Source: Rhodanobacter sp. C03 (GTDB lineage Bacteria > Pseudomonadota > Gammaproteobacteria > Xanthomonadales > Rhodanobacteraceae). From it: a stretch of DNA of 64,000 nt. The stretch is taken from NCBI RefSeq assembly GCF_002001175.1, contig NZ_MUNT01000006.1:124001-188000 (forward strand), written 5' to 3'. Below are positions 33,575-42,805 of this stretch, in pieces (within the stretch, counting starts at the first letter, position 1; every line of letters begins with the position of its first letter). Under the pieces are notes generated by a model. That model had not been told where the DNA came from. It searched no databases and saw only the letters and a list, made by a program, of their open reading frames with translations. The position numbers and the translations under genes are program-made.

Positions 33575-33629
33575 ATCGCGTTGCGTGAGAAGAGCGGTGG
33601 TCGTGGCCGTCGGGCTTGCTCCATCAAAC

Positions 33630-33667
33630 GAAGAAGCCCGGCACCTTGATGATGCCGGGCTTCTTCG
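33630..33667. terminator. Bidirectional intrinsic terminator
   Basis: A long stem GAAGAAGCCCGGCA / TGCCGGGCTTCTTC between convergent genes, with A- and T-rich edges on both strands. Confidence 0.88.
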
Positions 33668-33687
33668 ACCATCGCAGACGCAACGAA

Positions 33688-34203
33688 TCAATCGTGCGAC
33701 TTGGCCACCACGCTGCCGTCGTCCGGATCGACCAGCAGGTCGACGTCGTCGCCATGCGGAGTCTTGGCTTCGGCGGCCCACAGGCCCTTGTCGAACTTCA
33801 CGTCCTTGACGTTCTGGTAACCGGCCGTTGCCAGCTTGGCGCTGATCTCGTCCTTGTTGAGTTTGGACGGAGCATCGGCTGCATACACCTTGCCGTTGAC
33901 CGGCCCGACCGCCAGCTTGACCCACTTCTTGTTGCCGCCGCGAGCCTCGCTGCGCCACACACCGTCCTTGAATTTCAGGCCCTTCACTTCCTTGTAACCG
34001 GCGTTGGCAATCGCGGTCTTGACGGCATCCTCGGTCGATCCGCCCGTGGGCGGCTGGGCCGGCCACGTAATCGTAGTCACCGTGGTGGTGTGGTGCGTGG
34101 TCGTGGTGCTGGTCGTCGACGCGGCGGTGGCAGGCATGTCTTGCGCGAAGGCGGCGCCGCAAATCGACAGTCCAATCAACAGGGGAAGCATGCGCTTGAT
34201 CAT
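33688..34203 (-). CDS. Exported protein with two PepSY-like domains
   Basis: The 171-residue protein has a signal peptide (LPLLIGLSICGAAFA). A threonine/histidine-rich linker (STTSTTTTHHTTTVTT) is followed by two similar repeats: TAIANAGYKEVKGLKFKDGVWRSEA and ISAKLATAGYQNVKDVKFDKGLWAAEA, each followed by a VNGKVYA or DDGSVVA end. These are PepSY_2-type modules. PepSY domains often inhibit proteases or act in envelope sensing. It is a single gene; the histidine-rich linker could bind metal, which is inference. Confidence 0.85.
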   Translation of the reverse strand: MIKRMLPLLIGLSICGAAFAQDMPATAASTTSTTTTHHTTTVTTITWPAQPPTGGSTEDAVKTAIANAGYKEVKGLKFKDGVWRSEARGGNKKWVKLAVGPVNGKVYAADAPSKLNKDEISAKLATAGYQNVKDVKFDKGLWAAEAKTPHGDDVDLLVDPDDGSVVAKSHD

Positions 34204-34647
34204 GGGAAATCCTTGGTGGTTGAAACGAGCTGTATCGCCAGCTTGCGCAGGCGTCGCTGAAAGGACTCAGCAGCGACGCCTGCTGTCTAGATGGGACCAC
34301 CATGTTCAGGACGACGGCGTGAAAGCACGCGTGACTATCAGGTGAAAGCAGGGGTGGGGTTCAGGTAGGTCAAAACGGCGTTGAGCCGGCACCCTGCGTT
34401 GGCCCGCTCGGCGTCATGCTGACCAGTGGGGGGTATGCTTTGGCATGGGGATGGATGGCGATGCAACGCCGCATGTCTCGATCGGACCTGCTCATTACCG
34501 AATCCTCACCGTCTTCTCATGACAGGGCAGCCATGCGGGGAGCATAGTCAGCCGATGCCGCGGAGCATCGATGGATGGCAGGCGGCAGGCTTGGTCGACG
34601 CAGTGATCCAGCATGGAACTTCACGTCAGCAACGTTGAATGGGGTGG
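34204..34647. other. Promoter region between divergent genes; no gene
   Basis: 444 bp between the PepSY gene (minus) and the FAD oxidoreductase (plus). An imperfect hairpin at about 34250-34280 (GCGTCGCTGA ... TCAGCAGCGACGC) is visible, without a T tract. No coding frame with plausible composition was found. Confidence 0.4.
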
Positions 34648-36036
34648 ATGATGGATGCCGAATCTGGTCATGCCGGAACGCAAACGTTGCAGCGATTGGC
34701 TGACGCCCTGCGCGGTCCGCTATTGCGCCCCGGCGATCCGGATTACGAAGAGCGCCGGCGTGTCTGGAACGGCGCCATCGATCGTCGGCCGTTGGCGATC
34801 GCACGTTGCGCGGATGCCGAAGATGTCAGCATCGCCGTCAAATTCGCAGCCAAGGAACACCTGCCGCTCACGGTACGTGGTGGCGGCCACAATGTGGCAG
34901 GTCTCGCTGTTCGCGACGGCAGCTTGATGCTGGATCTTGGCGCGCTGAATCGCGTCGAGGTCGATGCGCGGGCGCGCATCGTGCGTGTCGAAGGGGGCGC
35001 CTTGTGGCGCGACGTCGATGCAGCGACGCAGCCGCACGGTCTTGCCACCACCGGTGGCTTCGTTTCGAGCACCGGGGTAGGCGGCCTCACACTGGGCGGC
35101 GGCGTGGGCTGGCTCATGCGGCAATATGGTCTGACGATCGACAATCTGCTCTCGGCTGACGTCGTCCTTGCGGATGGCCGTTGCGTCGTCGCCAGTGCCG
35201 AGCAGCATGCCGATCTGTTCTGGGCACTGCGGGGCGGCGCTGGCGGTCTGGGTGTCGTGACGCGCTTTGCGTTTCGCCTGCATGAGGTCGGCGAAGTGCT
35301 GGCTGGTGCCGTGTTCCATCCGTTGGAGGCCGCGCCCGCGCTGCTGCGGGCGTTTCGTGCATTCGTGCCAACAGCACCGGAGCCGTGCACGTTCATGCTG
35401 GTGTTCACGGCGGCGCCACCCGCGCCGTTCCTGCCGCCACGGGTGCATGGTCAACGCGTCCTCGCACTTGCTTATTGCTGGAGCGGCGATCCGACGCAAG
35501 GCGAGCAGGCGATGGCGCCACTCACCGGCTTCGGCGAGCCACTGGGCCGAGTTGGTGGCGCGATGCCATACGCCGCTTGGCAGCAGTCCTTCGACGTGCA
35601 TGCGCCGGCAGGTGATCATTACTACTGGACCACGTCGATCCTGGATGGGCTCGACGACGGCCTGATCGATGCGCTGGTCCTGAAGGCTGCAATGGCGCCT
35701 GATCCCTTGTGCGAGGTCCATGTGCACCATCTGGGCGGAGTCGTGGCCGCGCTGCCTGCTGACGCCAGCGCCTTCGCGCATCGTGATGCGCCTTTTTTCA
35801 TCAATGCGATCGGCCACGCGCAAGGACCGGAGAAATTGACCGAGGTGCGCGAGTGGGCGCGCGAACTGCGTTCCTCGTTACTACCTTGGGCACGTGAGGG
35901 AATGCAGCCGAATTTCGCTGGCGAGGCGGCTGACTGGCAGGCGCAGACGCATGATGCCGCCACGCGTGCGCGGCTCGAAGGCATCCGCCGGAAGTACGAT
36001 CCATCGGGCTTGTTCGGGCTCGTGCGTCGCGACTAG
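34648..36036 (+). CDS. FAD-linked oxidoreductase (BBE-type, berberine-bridge-enzyme family)
   Basis: The start is uncertain among ATGs at 34639, 34648 and 34651; a GGGG lies close upstream. The roughly 462-residue enzyme has an FAD_binding_4 (PCMH/VAO) domain. RGGGHNVAG carries the histidine that is typically covalently attached to FAD, and GGFVSSTGVGGLTLGGGVGWLMRQYGL follows. The C-terminal BBE segment ends with FGLVRRD; YDPSGLF is characteristic. Such enzymes oxidise sugars, alcohols or phenolics with O2. The second flavin-linking cysteine of bicovalent members is not seen. It converges with the regulator gene, overlapping by 4 bp. Confidence 0.88.
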   Translation: MMDAESGHAGTQTLQRLADALRGPLLRPGDPDYEERRRVWNGAIDRRPLAIARCADAEDVSIAVKFAAKEHLPLTVRGGGHNVAGLAVRDGSLMLDLGALNRVEVDARARIVRVEGGALWRDVDAATQPHGLATTGGFVSSTGVGGLTLGGGVGWLMRQYGLTIDNLLSADVVLADGRCVVASAEQHADLFWALRGGAGGLGVVTRFAFRLHEVGEVLAGAVFHPLEAAPALLRAFRAFVPTAPEPCTFMLVFTAAPPAPFLPPRVHGQRVLALAYCWSGDPTQGEQAMAPLTGFGEPLGRVGGAMPYAAWQQSFDVHAPAGDHYYWTTSILDGLDDGLIDALVLKAAMAPDPLCEVHVHHLGGVVAALPADASAFAHRDAPFFINAIGHAQGPEKLTEVREWARELRSSLLPWAREGMQPNFAGEAADWQAQTHDAATRARLEGIRRKYDPSGLFGLVRRD

Positions 36037-38537
36037 GCCACGAGGTCACTCAACAGCGCTCGCGTCTGCTCGACCACGTCTTCGTATCGCGCGGCGGCAC
36101 CCCGCTTCTGGACGGCCTCGAACGCCGTGCCGAGCGTCTCACGCGCAAGGGCTTCGGCCTCGGCATGCACTGCGTGCCATTGCGGGAATATTGGCACACC
36201 GGTCAGTTCGCGCACGCGCGCGGCCGCGGCAAGCAGCCGTGCAGCGCAGTCGGCATCGCCTTGCTTGAGTACGAGATAAGCTGCGCCTTCGACGCAACCG
36301 GCCGTACCGCGCCGGTTCTGCAACCTGATGCTCAACTCGAGCATGCGCAACCAGTCCTGCGCTGCACCGCGTACATCATCGAGTTGGTACCGCTGCAAGG
36401 CGCGATTGATCACCACGTAACCGTACTGGAAGACATCGCCGTCAGGCGATGACACCAGTTCCGCGGCTTCGCTCAACCAGGTTTCGGCATCGCGGTGCTG
36501 ACCGCGCATCGCACAAGCAATGCCACGACCCAGCAGCGCCATCGAGCGTAACCAGGCTGAGCCGTGTGCTTCCGCGACGGACAATGTGGCTTCCACACAC
36601 CGTTCCGAGCCGTCTAAGTCACTGCAGATGGCAAGTACGAACGCAAGCATGCCCTGGCCTGACGCAGCGAGTACATCGTCGCCAAACTGCGCGGCCAGCG
36701 CGATGCCTTCCTGCAGCAGCACGACGGCGCGTGTGTGTAGCTGGCGATGGTGATAGACGCTGCCACTGGCGATCAGCGCGCGCGCGCGATGCAGAGTCTG
36801 GGTGTGCGATGCCTCAAGCGCCAGGTCCAGCCAACGGCATGCCTGGTAGTAATTACCTTGTACCCTGAAGTACCAGCACAGATTGGCGCAGAGCGTGATC
36901 GTGCCATCGACGAGATCGACCTGCGCCAATGCGTAATCGAATGCCGCCTGCAGGTTCGCCTGCTCCCGCAGCACCCGCTCATTCCAGAGTTGCTGGCGTT
37001 CACCACGTATTTCCGCATCCACGCGTGCCGTGAAATCGATGTAATGCGTCAAATGCGCTCGTCTGACACGCGCCTCGTCGTCGCTTTTGACAAGGCGCGC
37101 CAGTGCAAACAGTCGCACGCTGTCGAGCAGGTTGTAACGTGGTGGGTTGCTGCGGGCATCGACCGTGACCAGCGACTTGTCGACGAGTCCGCCCAGCAGA
37201 TCCAGCGTCTGTTCGTCATCGAATTCAAAAGCCGCACCGATGGCGATGGCGCCATCCAGCGTCCAGCCACCGACGAATACGCCCAAGGCGCGCAGCAGCT
37301 CCTGCTCCTTCTCCGATAGCAACGCGAAACTCCAATCGATCAGGGCCCCCAGTGTCTGGTGGTGGGCCCTTCGCCCGGCTGGCGCATCCGCCAGCCACTG
37401 GAAACGATCCTGCATGCGTAGCAGCAATTGCTCGGGGCTCAACAGGCGCAGGCGCGCTGCAGCCAGTTCCAGCGCGAGCGGCAAGCCATCCAGGCGGCGG
37501 CACAGCTCGGCTACGGCGCTGGCATTCGTCGGTGTCAGCGTGAATCCTGAAGCCAGCGAACGCGACCGTATCAGCAGTAATTGAACGGCAGGCACCACGG
37601 CCAGACGAGCGACTTCGTCCGCGGTGGCCCAGGCACCCGACGCAGGCGCTTCCAGGGGCGGCAGGGAATAAATCGTTTCGCCGGTGCAATGCAGGCACTG
37701 CTGACTGGTTACCAGCACGCGCAACTCTGCACACAGGGACAGCAAAGACGCAACGAGATGGCTGAGCGGTTCGGCCACTCGCTCGCAGTTGTCGAGCAGC
37801 AGCAGAACATTGCGCCTGCGCAGCACTTCGACCAGTCTTTCGAGCAGACCGCCCGCGCCAGGATCTTCGCGGATGCCGAAGGCATCGGCCAAGGTGTGCG
37901 CCAGCCTGTCGCCGCTCGTGTGTGTGGTGAAGTCGAACAACCAGACCCCATCCGGAAATGCCTGTGCGCACACACGCGCCGTTTCCAACGCAGTTTGCGT
38001 CTTTCCGATACCACCCGGTCCGGTCACCGTCACCAGGCGCGCACTGCCAAGCAATCCACTGAGTTCGACGATCGTCCGCTCACGCCCAATTAGTGCGCCG
38101 GTGCGCTCAGGCAGGCGTGCGTGTACGGGCGGAGCAAAACTCAACGCGAACGGTGCCGGGCTCGACGTGCTGGTCAGCGGCGCGATGAAGCGGTAACCCA
38201 AACCGTGCACGGTCTGGATGCAGCGAGGCGACTTGATGTCGTCGCCCAACGCGCGTCGCAACTGGACGACGAGGCGATTGAGTGTTGCCTGGGTGACATA
38301 GGCGTGGCCCCACACCGCATCGAGCAGCTGGTCACGGCTGAGCATTTGATCTGGATGGGCCAGAAATTCGAGCAGCACCGCGAACGCCTTGGGCTCGAGA
38401 CCGACTTCTGTCCCGGCGCGTGTCAGACGATGCGCACCGGCGTCCACCTGCACGTCGGCGAAGGAAAACACGCCGACCGGTGCCGCATGTTCTGGAGGTT
38501 TTTCCTTGCCCACCCTCGCATTATCACCCCGATTCAT
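36033..38537 (-). CDS. Winged-helix transcriptional regulator fused to NB-ARC-type ATPase and TPR-like domain
   Basis: The 834-residue protein has an N-terminal OmpR-type winged helix (about 25-118: LEPKAFAVLLEFLAHPDQMLSR, TLNRLVVQLRRALGDD, TVHGLGYRF). An NB-ARC-like ATPase follows, with P-loop TGPGGIGKT (172-180), a LLLLDNCE Walker B and a conserved LDGLPLALELAAARLRLLSPEQLL block. The C-terminal helical repeats (about 500-830) resemble TPR/MalT-like sensing arms. This is the architecture of SARP-less AfsR-type or "ATP-binding wHTH" regulators. The ligand is unknown. The gene is divergent from the secreted protein at 38691 and overlaps the FAD oxidoreductase at its 3' end. Confidence 0.9.
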   Translation of the reverse strand: MNRGDNARVGKEKPPEHAAPVGVFSFADVQVDAGAHRLTRAGTEVGLEPKAFAVLLEFLAHPDQMLSRDQLLDAVWGHAYVTQATLNRLVVQLRRALGDDIKSPRCIQTVHGLGYRFIAPLTSTSSPAPFALSFAPPVHARLPERTGALIGRERTIVELSGLLGSARLVTVTGPGGIGKTQTALETARVCAQAFPDGVWLFDFTTHTSGDRLAHTLADAFGIREDPGAGGLLERLVEVLRRRNVLLLLDNCERVAEPLSHLVASLLSLCAELRVLVTSQQCLHCTGETIYSLPPLEAPASGAWATADEVARLAVVPAVQLLLIRSRSLASGFTLTPTNASAVAELCRRLDGLPLALELAAARLRLLSPEQLLLRMQDRFQWLADAPAGRRAHHQTLGALIDWSFALLSEKEQELLRALGVFVGGWTLDGAIAIGAAFEFDDEQTLDLLGGLVDKSLVTVDARSNPPRYNLLDSVRLFALARLVKSDDEARVRRAHLTHYIDFTARVDAEIRGERQQLWNERVLREQANLQAAFDYALAQVDLVDGTITLCANLCWYFRVQGNYYQACRWLDLALEASHTQTLHRARALIASGSVYHHRQLHTRAVVLLQEGIALAAQFGDDVLAASGQGMLAFVLAICSDLDGSERCVEATLSVAEAHGSAWLRSMALLGRGIACAMRGQHRDAETWLSEAAELVSSPDGDVFQYGYVVINRALQRYQLDDVRGAAQDWLRMLELSIRLQNRRGTAGCVEGAAYLVLKQGDADCAARLLAAAARVRELTGVPIFPQWHAVHAEAEALARETLGTAFEAVQKRGAAARYEDVVEQTRALLSDLVA

Positions 38538-38690
38538 ATCGTCCGATCAAGCGGTTTTGCCGCAATGTCTCACCATTTCCCTCTCGCACCCTCATGCTCT
38601 CCGATCCGGTGAATAGCATGCTCCCTAGCGAGCCGCTGCCGGTGCGGTAAGGCCAGCACGGGTCATCAATCCTCAATAAGGAGACCTGCC

Positions 38691-39344
38691 ATGAATACCC
38701 GTTTGCATACAGCCATCGCCCTCGCTGCCTTGGGAGTGTCCGCTGCCGCGCTTTCCACCAAGGCGGATGCCTGCAGCATCACTGGCTACAGCTTCCCCAG
38801 TTCGATCCATTGGTCGTTGCCACATACCTTGTCGAGCAGTGCGGCGGCGTCGGTAGTCGAGGCTTCGGCGGCCGCCCAGGCCTCGCCAGCCTCCAATAGT
38901 GCCGCGGCAAGTGTCGTGAACCCGCTGCAATTTCTCGAGCCGATCACCGGCTTGTGGCAATTCACTTTCACGGCGAAGGGCAATAACAATCCCAAGATCC
39001 CGGACGGCGCTCCCATAGATGCGGGCTTTGTGACCTGGCACGCTGACGGCACCGAGATCATGAATTCCGGAAAGCCGCCGCCGAGCAGCAATTTCTGCAT
39101 GGGTGTTTACCGGCACACCAGCGTCTATGGCTACAAGCTCAACCACTATGCGCTGGGCTGGGACAACAGCGGGACGGTCTTCTACGGGCCGGCCAATATC
39201 CGCGAACAGATTCAACTGGATCGCGGCGGCAACACCTACTCGGGCACCTTCTCGATCACTCAGTTTGCACAAGACGGCACGACGGTAATGCAATATGTCA
39301 TCGGCACCGTCGCGGCGCAGCGCCTGACACCGGACACGAACTGA
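38691..39344 (+). CDS. Secreted protein of unknown function
   Basis: ATG 38691 follows ATAAGGAGACCTGCC. The 217-residue product has a signal peptide (AIALAALGVSAAALSTKADA) and a low-complexity Ala/Ser linker (SSAAASVVEASAAAQASPAS). A lipocalin-like or DUF-type beta domain follows, opening ITGLWQFTFTAKG with GFVTWHADGTEIMNSGKPPP, NFCMGVY and NHYALGWDNSGTV. The WHADGTE/GVW pattern is seen in small secreted SnoaL- or lipocalin-like proteins, but I cannot name the family. It is divergent from the large regulator, whose target it could be. Confidence 0.75.
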   Translation: MNTRLHTAIALAALGVSAAALSTKADACSITGYSFPSSIHWSLPHTLSSSAAASVVEASAAAQASPASNSAAASVVNPLQFLEPITGLWQFTFTAKGNNNPKIPDGAPIDAGFVTWHADGTEIMNSGKPPPSSNFCMGVYRHTSVYGYKLNHYALGWDNSGTVFYGPANIREQIQLDRGGNTYSGTFSITQFAQDGTTVMQYVIGTVAAQRLTPDTN

Positions 39345-39395
39345 CTGCGCGGGTCTTTATCCGCAGGATCAGTTTGGTCCGGCAGCAGGAACGGT

Positions 39396-39430
39396 GGCGA
39401 GGACGGCGAAAGGACATCGCCGTCCTCGCC
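39396..39430 (+). terminator. Strong hairpin after the secreted-protein gene
   Basis: A perfect 14-bp stem GGCGAGGACGGCGA / TCGCCGTCCTCGCC with a 7-nt loop, 52 bp past the stop. There is no T tract, so it is a probable but atypical terminator. Confidence 0.55.
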
Positions 39431-39526
39431 TGATCGTGGAAATGCCGAGCCCGCCGCCTCCATCGCGAAGGTGTCACCGTGCATCAGGTAGCACCTCGGC
39501 CACGTCGGTAATCTGTTGATCGCCCC

Positions 39527-41299
39527 TCAAGCCACGAACTGCAACCGCGCCAGCTCTGCATACAAGCCACCCTCAGCCAGCAGACTTTCGTGCGTGCCTT
39601 GCGCCACGATGCGACCGCCGTCCATCACCACGATGCGGTCGGCGCGCTGCACGGTGGCGAGGCGGTGGGCGATGACCAAGGTAGTGCGGCCTTTCTCCAG
39701 TCGCTCCAGCGCCTGCTGGATCGCCGCTTCGGACTGCGCATCGAGTGACGAGGTGGCTTCGTCGAGCAGCAGCAGCGGTGCGTCGCGCAGGATCGCGCGG
39801 GCGATCGCGATGCGCTGGCGCTGGCCACCGGACAGGCGCACGCCGCGTTCGCCCAGTTCGGCGGCGTAGCCGTCGTTCAGTGCGCTGATGAAGTCGTGCG
39901 CTTCAGCTGCGCGTGCGGCTTCGCGTACTTCCTCGTCGCTGGCGTCCTGTCGGCCAAAGCGGATGTTGTCGGCCGCGCTGCCGGCGAAGATCACGGTTTC
40001 CTGTGGCACCAGTGCGATCGCGCCGCGCAGGTCGGACAGAGTCGCGGCACGCAGATCGATGCCGTCGATCTCGATGCGGCCGCTCTGTGGATCGTAGAAG
40101 CGCAGCAGCAACGCGAATACCGTGCTCTTGCCGGCACCGGACGGCCCGACCAGGGCGACGGTTTCGCCAGGCTTGATGTCCAGCGTGAAGTCGTGGAGTG
40201 CTGCAGTATCCGGTCGCGTCGGGTAGTGGAAGGTCACCGCATCGAAACGCAGCGCGCCATGCATCGGCTGCGGCAGCGTCGTCGGTTGTGCGGGGTCGAC
40301 GATGTCGGCACGCTCACCGAGCAATTCACCGATGCGCTCCATCGCGCCGGCGGCACGCAGCACATCGCCCCAGACTTCGGACAATCCCGCTACCGAGCCG
40401 GCGGCGAAAATGGCATACAGCACGAACTGGCCCAGCACGCCGGGATCGAGCGTGCCGGCGAGTACGTGGCGGGCGCCGGCCCACAACACCAGGGTGATCG
40501 CGCCGAACACCAGCACGATTACCGACATGGTCAGCAGTGAACGCATGCCGATACGCCGCCGAGCCGTGGCCAGCGCGCGGATGATCGCACTGCCGTAGCG
40601 GGTGCTTTCGATGTCTTCGCGCGCATATGCCTTGACGGCGGTGGACGCGTTCAAGGTCTCGTTGGCAATCGCTGCCGCATCGGCCAGCCGATCCTGGCTT
40701 GCGCGCGACAGTTTCTGCACGCGACGACCGAACACCAGGATCGGCAGCATCACGGCCGGAATCACCAGCGCGGTCAGCCCTGCCAGCGACGGCGCGGTCC
40801 ACACCATCGCCACCGCCGCGCCGAGCAGCATCACGGCGCTGCGCAACGCCACCGAGATGCCGGAGCTGATCAGCACCTGCACCACCTCGGTATCGGCACT
40901 GAGGCGCGAGAGCAGCTCGCCGACGCGGCTGCGCTCGAAGAAACTCACATCCAGCCGGATCACGTGCGCGTAGAGCGTCTTGCGCAACGACGCCAGCGCC
41001 CGTTCGCTCAACAGGGTGATGCAGAAGTAGCGCGCGGCGGTGGCAACGGCGAGTACCAGCGCGACGCCGAACATGGCGGCGAAGGTGCGGTTGATCACCG
41101 CGTAGCTGGAATGGCCGAAGCCCTGGTCGATGATGTGGCGAAACGCCATCGGCAGCACCAGCGAAGCACCGGACGACAGTGCGAGGAACAGCAGCCAGCC
41201 GATCGCCAGAGCACGGTGCGGTTTCAGGAAAGGCCAGAGCTGGCGCAAGGCGCCGAGGCGGCGGGCAGGGCGGGGCGTGTCGCTGGTGGCGTCGCTCAT
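39527..41299 (-). CDS. MsbA-type ABC exporter (fused permease and ATPase)
   Basis: The start at 41299 (MSDATSDTPRPARRLGALRQLWPFLKPHRALAIGWLLFL) is preferred over the longer frame to 41404. The 590-residue half-transporter has six membrane helices (about 25-310), then an NBD with Walker A GPSGAGKST, Q-loop LVPQETVIF, signature LSGGQRQRIAIARAIL, Walker B LLLLDEATSSLD and H-loop IAHRLAT. This is the lipid A/multidrug exporter type. It lacks a recognisable LPS gene context, so the substrate is open. A REP doublet sits upstream at 41454-41525. Confidence 0.92.
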   Translation of the reverse strand: MSDATSDTPRPARRLGALRQLWPFLKPHRALAIGWLLFLALSSGASLVLPMAFRHIIDQGFGHSSYAVINRTFAAMFGVALVLAVATAARYFCITLLSERALASLRKTLYAHVIRLDVSFFERSRVGELLSRLSADTEVVQVLISSGISVALRSAVMLLGAAVAMVWTAPSLAGLTALVIPAVMLPILVFGRRVQKLSRASQDRLADAAAIANETLNASTAVKAYAREDIESTRYGSAIIRALATARRRIGMRSLLTMSVIVLVFGAITLVLWAGARHVLAGTLDPGVLGQFVLYAIFAAGSVAGLSEVWGDVLRAAGAMERIGELLGERADIVDPAQPTTLPQPMHGALRFDAVTFHYPTRPDTAALHDFTLDIKPGETVALVGPSGAGKSTVFALLLRFYDPQSGRIEIDGIDLRAATLSDLRGAIALVPQETVIFAGSAADNIRFGRQDASDEEVREAARAAEAHDFISALNDGYAAELGERGVRLSGGQRQRIAIARAILRDAPLLLLDEATSSLDAQSEAAIQQALERLEKGRTTLVIAHRLATVQRADRIVVMDGGRIVAQGTHESLLAEGGLYAELARLQFVA

Positions 41300-41453
41300 G
41301 AGCTCTCGCAGGATGGGTCGCAGAAGGTGCGTACAGCGGCACGCGGCTATTGAAGTGGGGTGGATCGTGGCTGATTCAATCCGCAGGCGGTGCCTTTTCA
41401 GCATTCAGCCAGCCCTTGCTGCACGCGGGAGCGCAGCAAGGGCGCGAACAAGT

Positions 41454-41525
41454 GCGGGAGCGACTTCAGTCGCGATGCTCTTGCTGGTCACCCAGAAAGC
41501 TATCGCGACTGAAGTCGCTCCCACA
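41454..41525. repeat. REP doublet, third copy (GGGAG variant)
   Basis: GGGAGCGACTTCAGTCGCGAT and its inverted partner ATCGCGACTGAAGTCGCTCCC, spaced by 24 bp. It belongs to the family at 3846 and 10512 but has GGGAG instead of GTAGGAG at the foot. It lies in the 288-bp gap between the ABC exporter and the YigZ gene; nothing else is seen there. Confidence 0.75.
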
Positions 41526-41587
41526 GGAAAAGCATCGCGCACAGAGCCTGCCCCGGACTCGATCTGGGGCAGCGCTCCTACGGGGGC

Positions 41588-42184
41588 TCAATCGAGGCGT
41601 CTCGTGGCGCTGCGGCCGCGGCTGATGTCGCTGACTCGCAACAGGGCTTCGGCCACGCGGTTTGCTGGCAGGCGCAGCTGAAACTCCACGCCATCGGCAC
41701 CGAAAACCTCATGTTCGACTTCAGCCTGCAGTTCCTTCAGCCGCGCCTTGAGCAGGGCCAGCTCGGCAAAGTCGCAATGCACGCTGAGCCGCGCCATCGC
41801 CACGATCGGCACGCGTTCGGCGCGGCGCAGGCATTCGGCGGCCGTACCGCCATAGGCGCGTACCAGGCCGCCGGCGCCGAGCTTGATGCCACCATACCAG
41901 CGCGTCACCACCACCATCACCCGATCCATCGCCTGACCTTCGATCGCCTGCAGGATCGGCCGCCCGGCGGTGCCACCGGGTTCGCCGTCGTCGTTGAAAC
42001 GGTAGTCCTGGTCGATGCGGTATGCCCAGCAGTTATGCGTGGCGGCCGGATCGCCCACTTCACGCAAAAAGGCCAGCGCCTGCGCACTCGACTCCACCGG
42101 GGCGGCCAGGGCAAGGAAACGGCTTTTGCGGATCTCTTCCTGATGCCGGCATAGGCCCGTCAGCGTGTGCAGCGATTCACTCAT
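41588..42184 (-). CDS. YigZ/IMPACT (UPF0029) family protein
   Basis: The start at 42184 gives MSESLHTLTGLCRHQEEIRKSRFLALAAPVES, the usual YigZ start. The 198-residue protein carries the UPF0029 signature GDPAATHNCWAYRI, DDGEPGGTAGRPIL and VVVTRWYGGIKLGAGGLVRAYGG, then the C-terminal DUF1949 ferredoxin-like domain. Homologues relate to eukaryotic IMPACT, a translational regulator; the bacterial role is unproven. Confidence 0.92.
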   Translation of the reverse strand: MSESLHTLTGLCRHQEEIRKSRFLALAAPVESSAQALAFLREVGDPAATHNCWAYRIDQDYRFNDDGEPGGTAGRPILQAIEGQAMDRVMVVVTRWYGGIKLGAGGLVRAYGGTAAECLRRAERVPIVAMARLSVHCDFAELALLKARLKELQAEVEHEVFGADGVEFQLRLPANRVAEALLRVSDISRGRSATRRLD

Positions 42185-42281
42185 GCGACTTAGTTTCCCA
42201 TGTCGCGCCGGGCTGTTGGCGGGTGCCCGGTTGACCGACGCGGTAGCATGGCGCCTTTCCAAGTGACTTGCCGGACCTGCC

Positions 42282-42755
42282 ATGATCAACAACGACGTAC
42301 TGCGCGCCATCCGCTACATGCTCGACCTCAGCGACGGCAAGGTGGTGGAGATCACCCATCTGGCGGACGCGAATTTCCCGATCGCGAAGGAAGATGTGCA
42401 GGCGTTCCTGAAGAAGGACGAGGAGCCGGGTTACGTCGAGTGCAGCAACAAGATGCTGGCGCATTTCCTCGACGGCCTGGTGTTTTACCGTCGTGGCCGC
42501 GACGAAAGCCTGCCGCCACGTCCGGTGGAAAAACGCGTCACCAACAACGTGGTGCTGAAGAAGCTGCGCGTGGCGTTCGAGCTGAAGGACGTGGACATGC
42601 ACCAGATCCTCGAAAGTGCCGGTTTCCCGGTCTCCAAACCCGAACTCAGTGCGCTGTTCCGTCAGCCCGACCACAAGAATTTCAAGTTGTGCGGTGACCA
42701 GCTGCTACGGAATTTCCTGAAGGGGTTGACGATGCGGGTGCGCGGCAACGGCTGA
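42282..42755 (+). CDS. DUF1456 (YehS-like) family protein
   Basis: The 157-residue product comprises two repeats of the DUF1456 motif: MINNDVLRAIRYMLDLSDGKVVEI ... FLDGLV and NNVVLKKLRVAFELKDVDMHQIL ... FLKGLTMRVRG, each with a C/SNKML or CGDQLL block. It is a small cytosolic protein of unknown function, related to E. coli YehS. Divergent from yigZ, sharing a 97-bp intergenic region. Confidence 0.92.
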   Translation: MINNDVLRAIRYMLDLSDGKVVEITHLADANFPIAKEDVQAFLKKDEEPGYVECSNKMLAHFLDGLVFYRRGRDESLPPRPVEKRVTNNVVLKKLRVAFELKDVDMHQILESAGFPVSKPELSALFRQPDHKNFKLCGDQLLRNFLKGLTMRVRGNG

Positions 42756-42805
42756 GAGAAGAGAGTGCTGCGCCACTTCTGAATTGCCTGCTTGCGGCAA
42801 CGGAT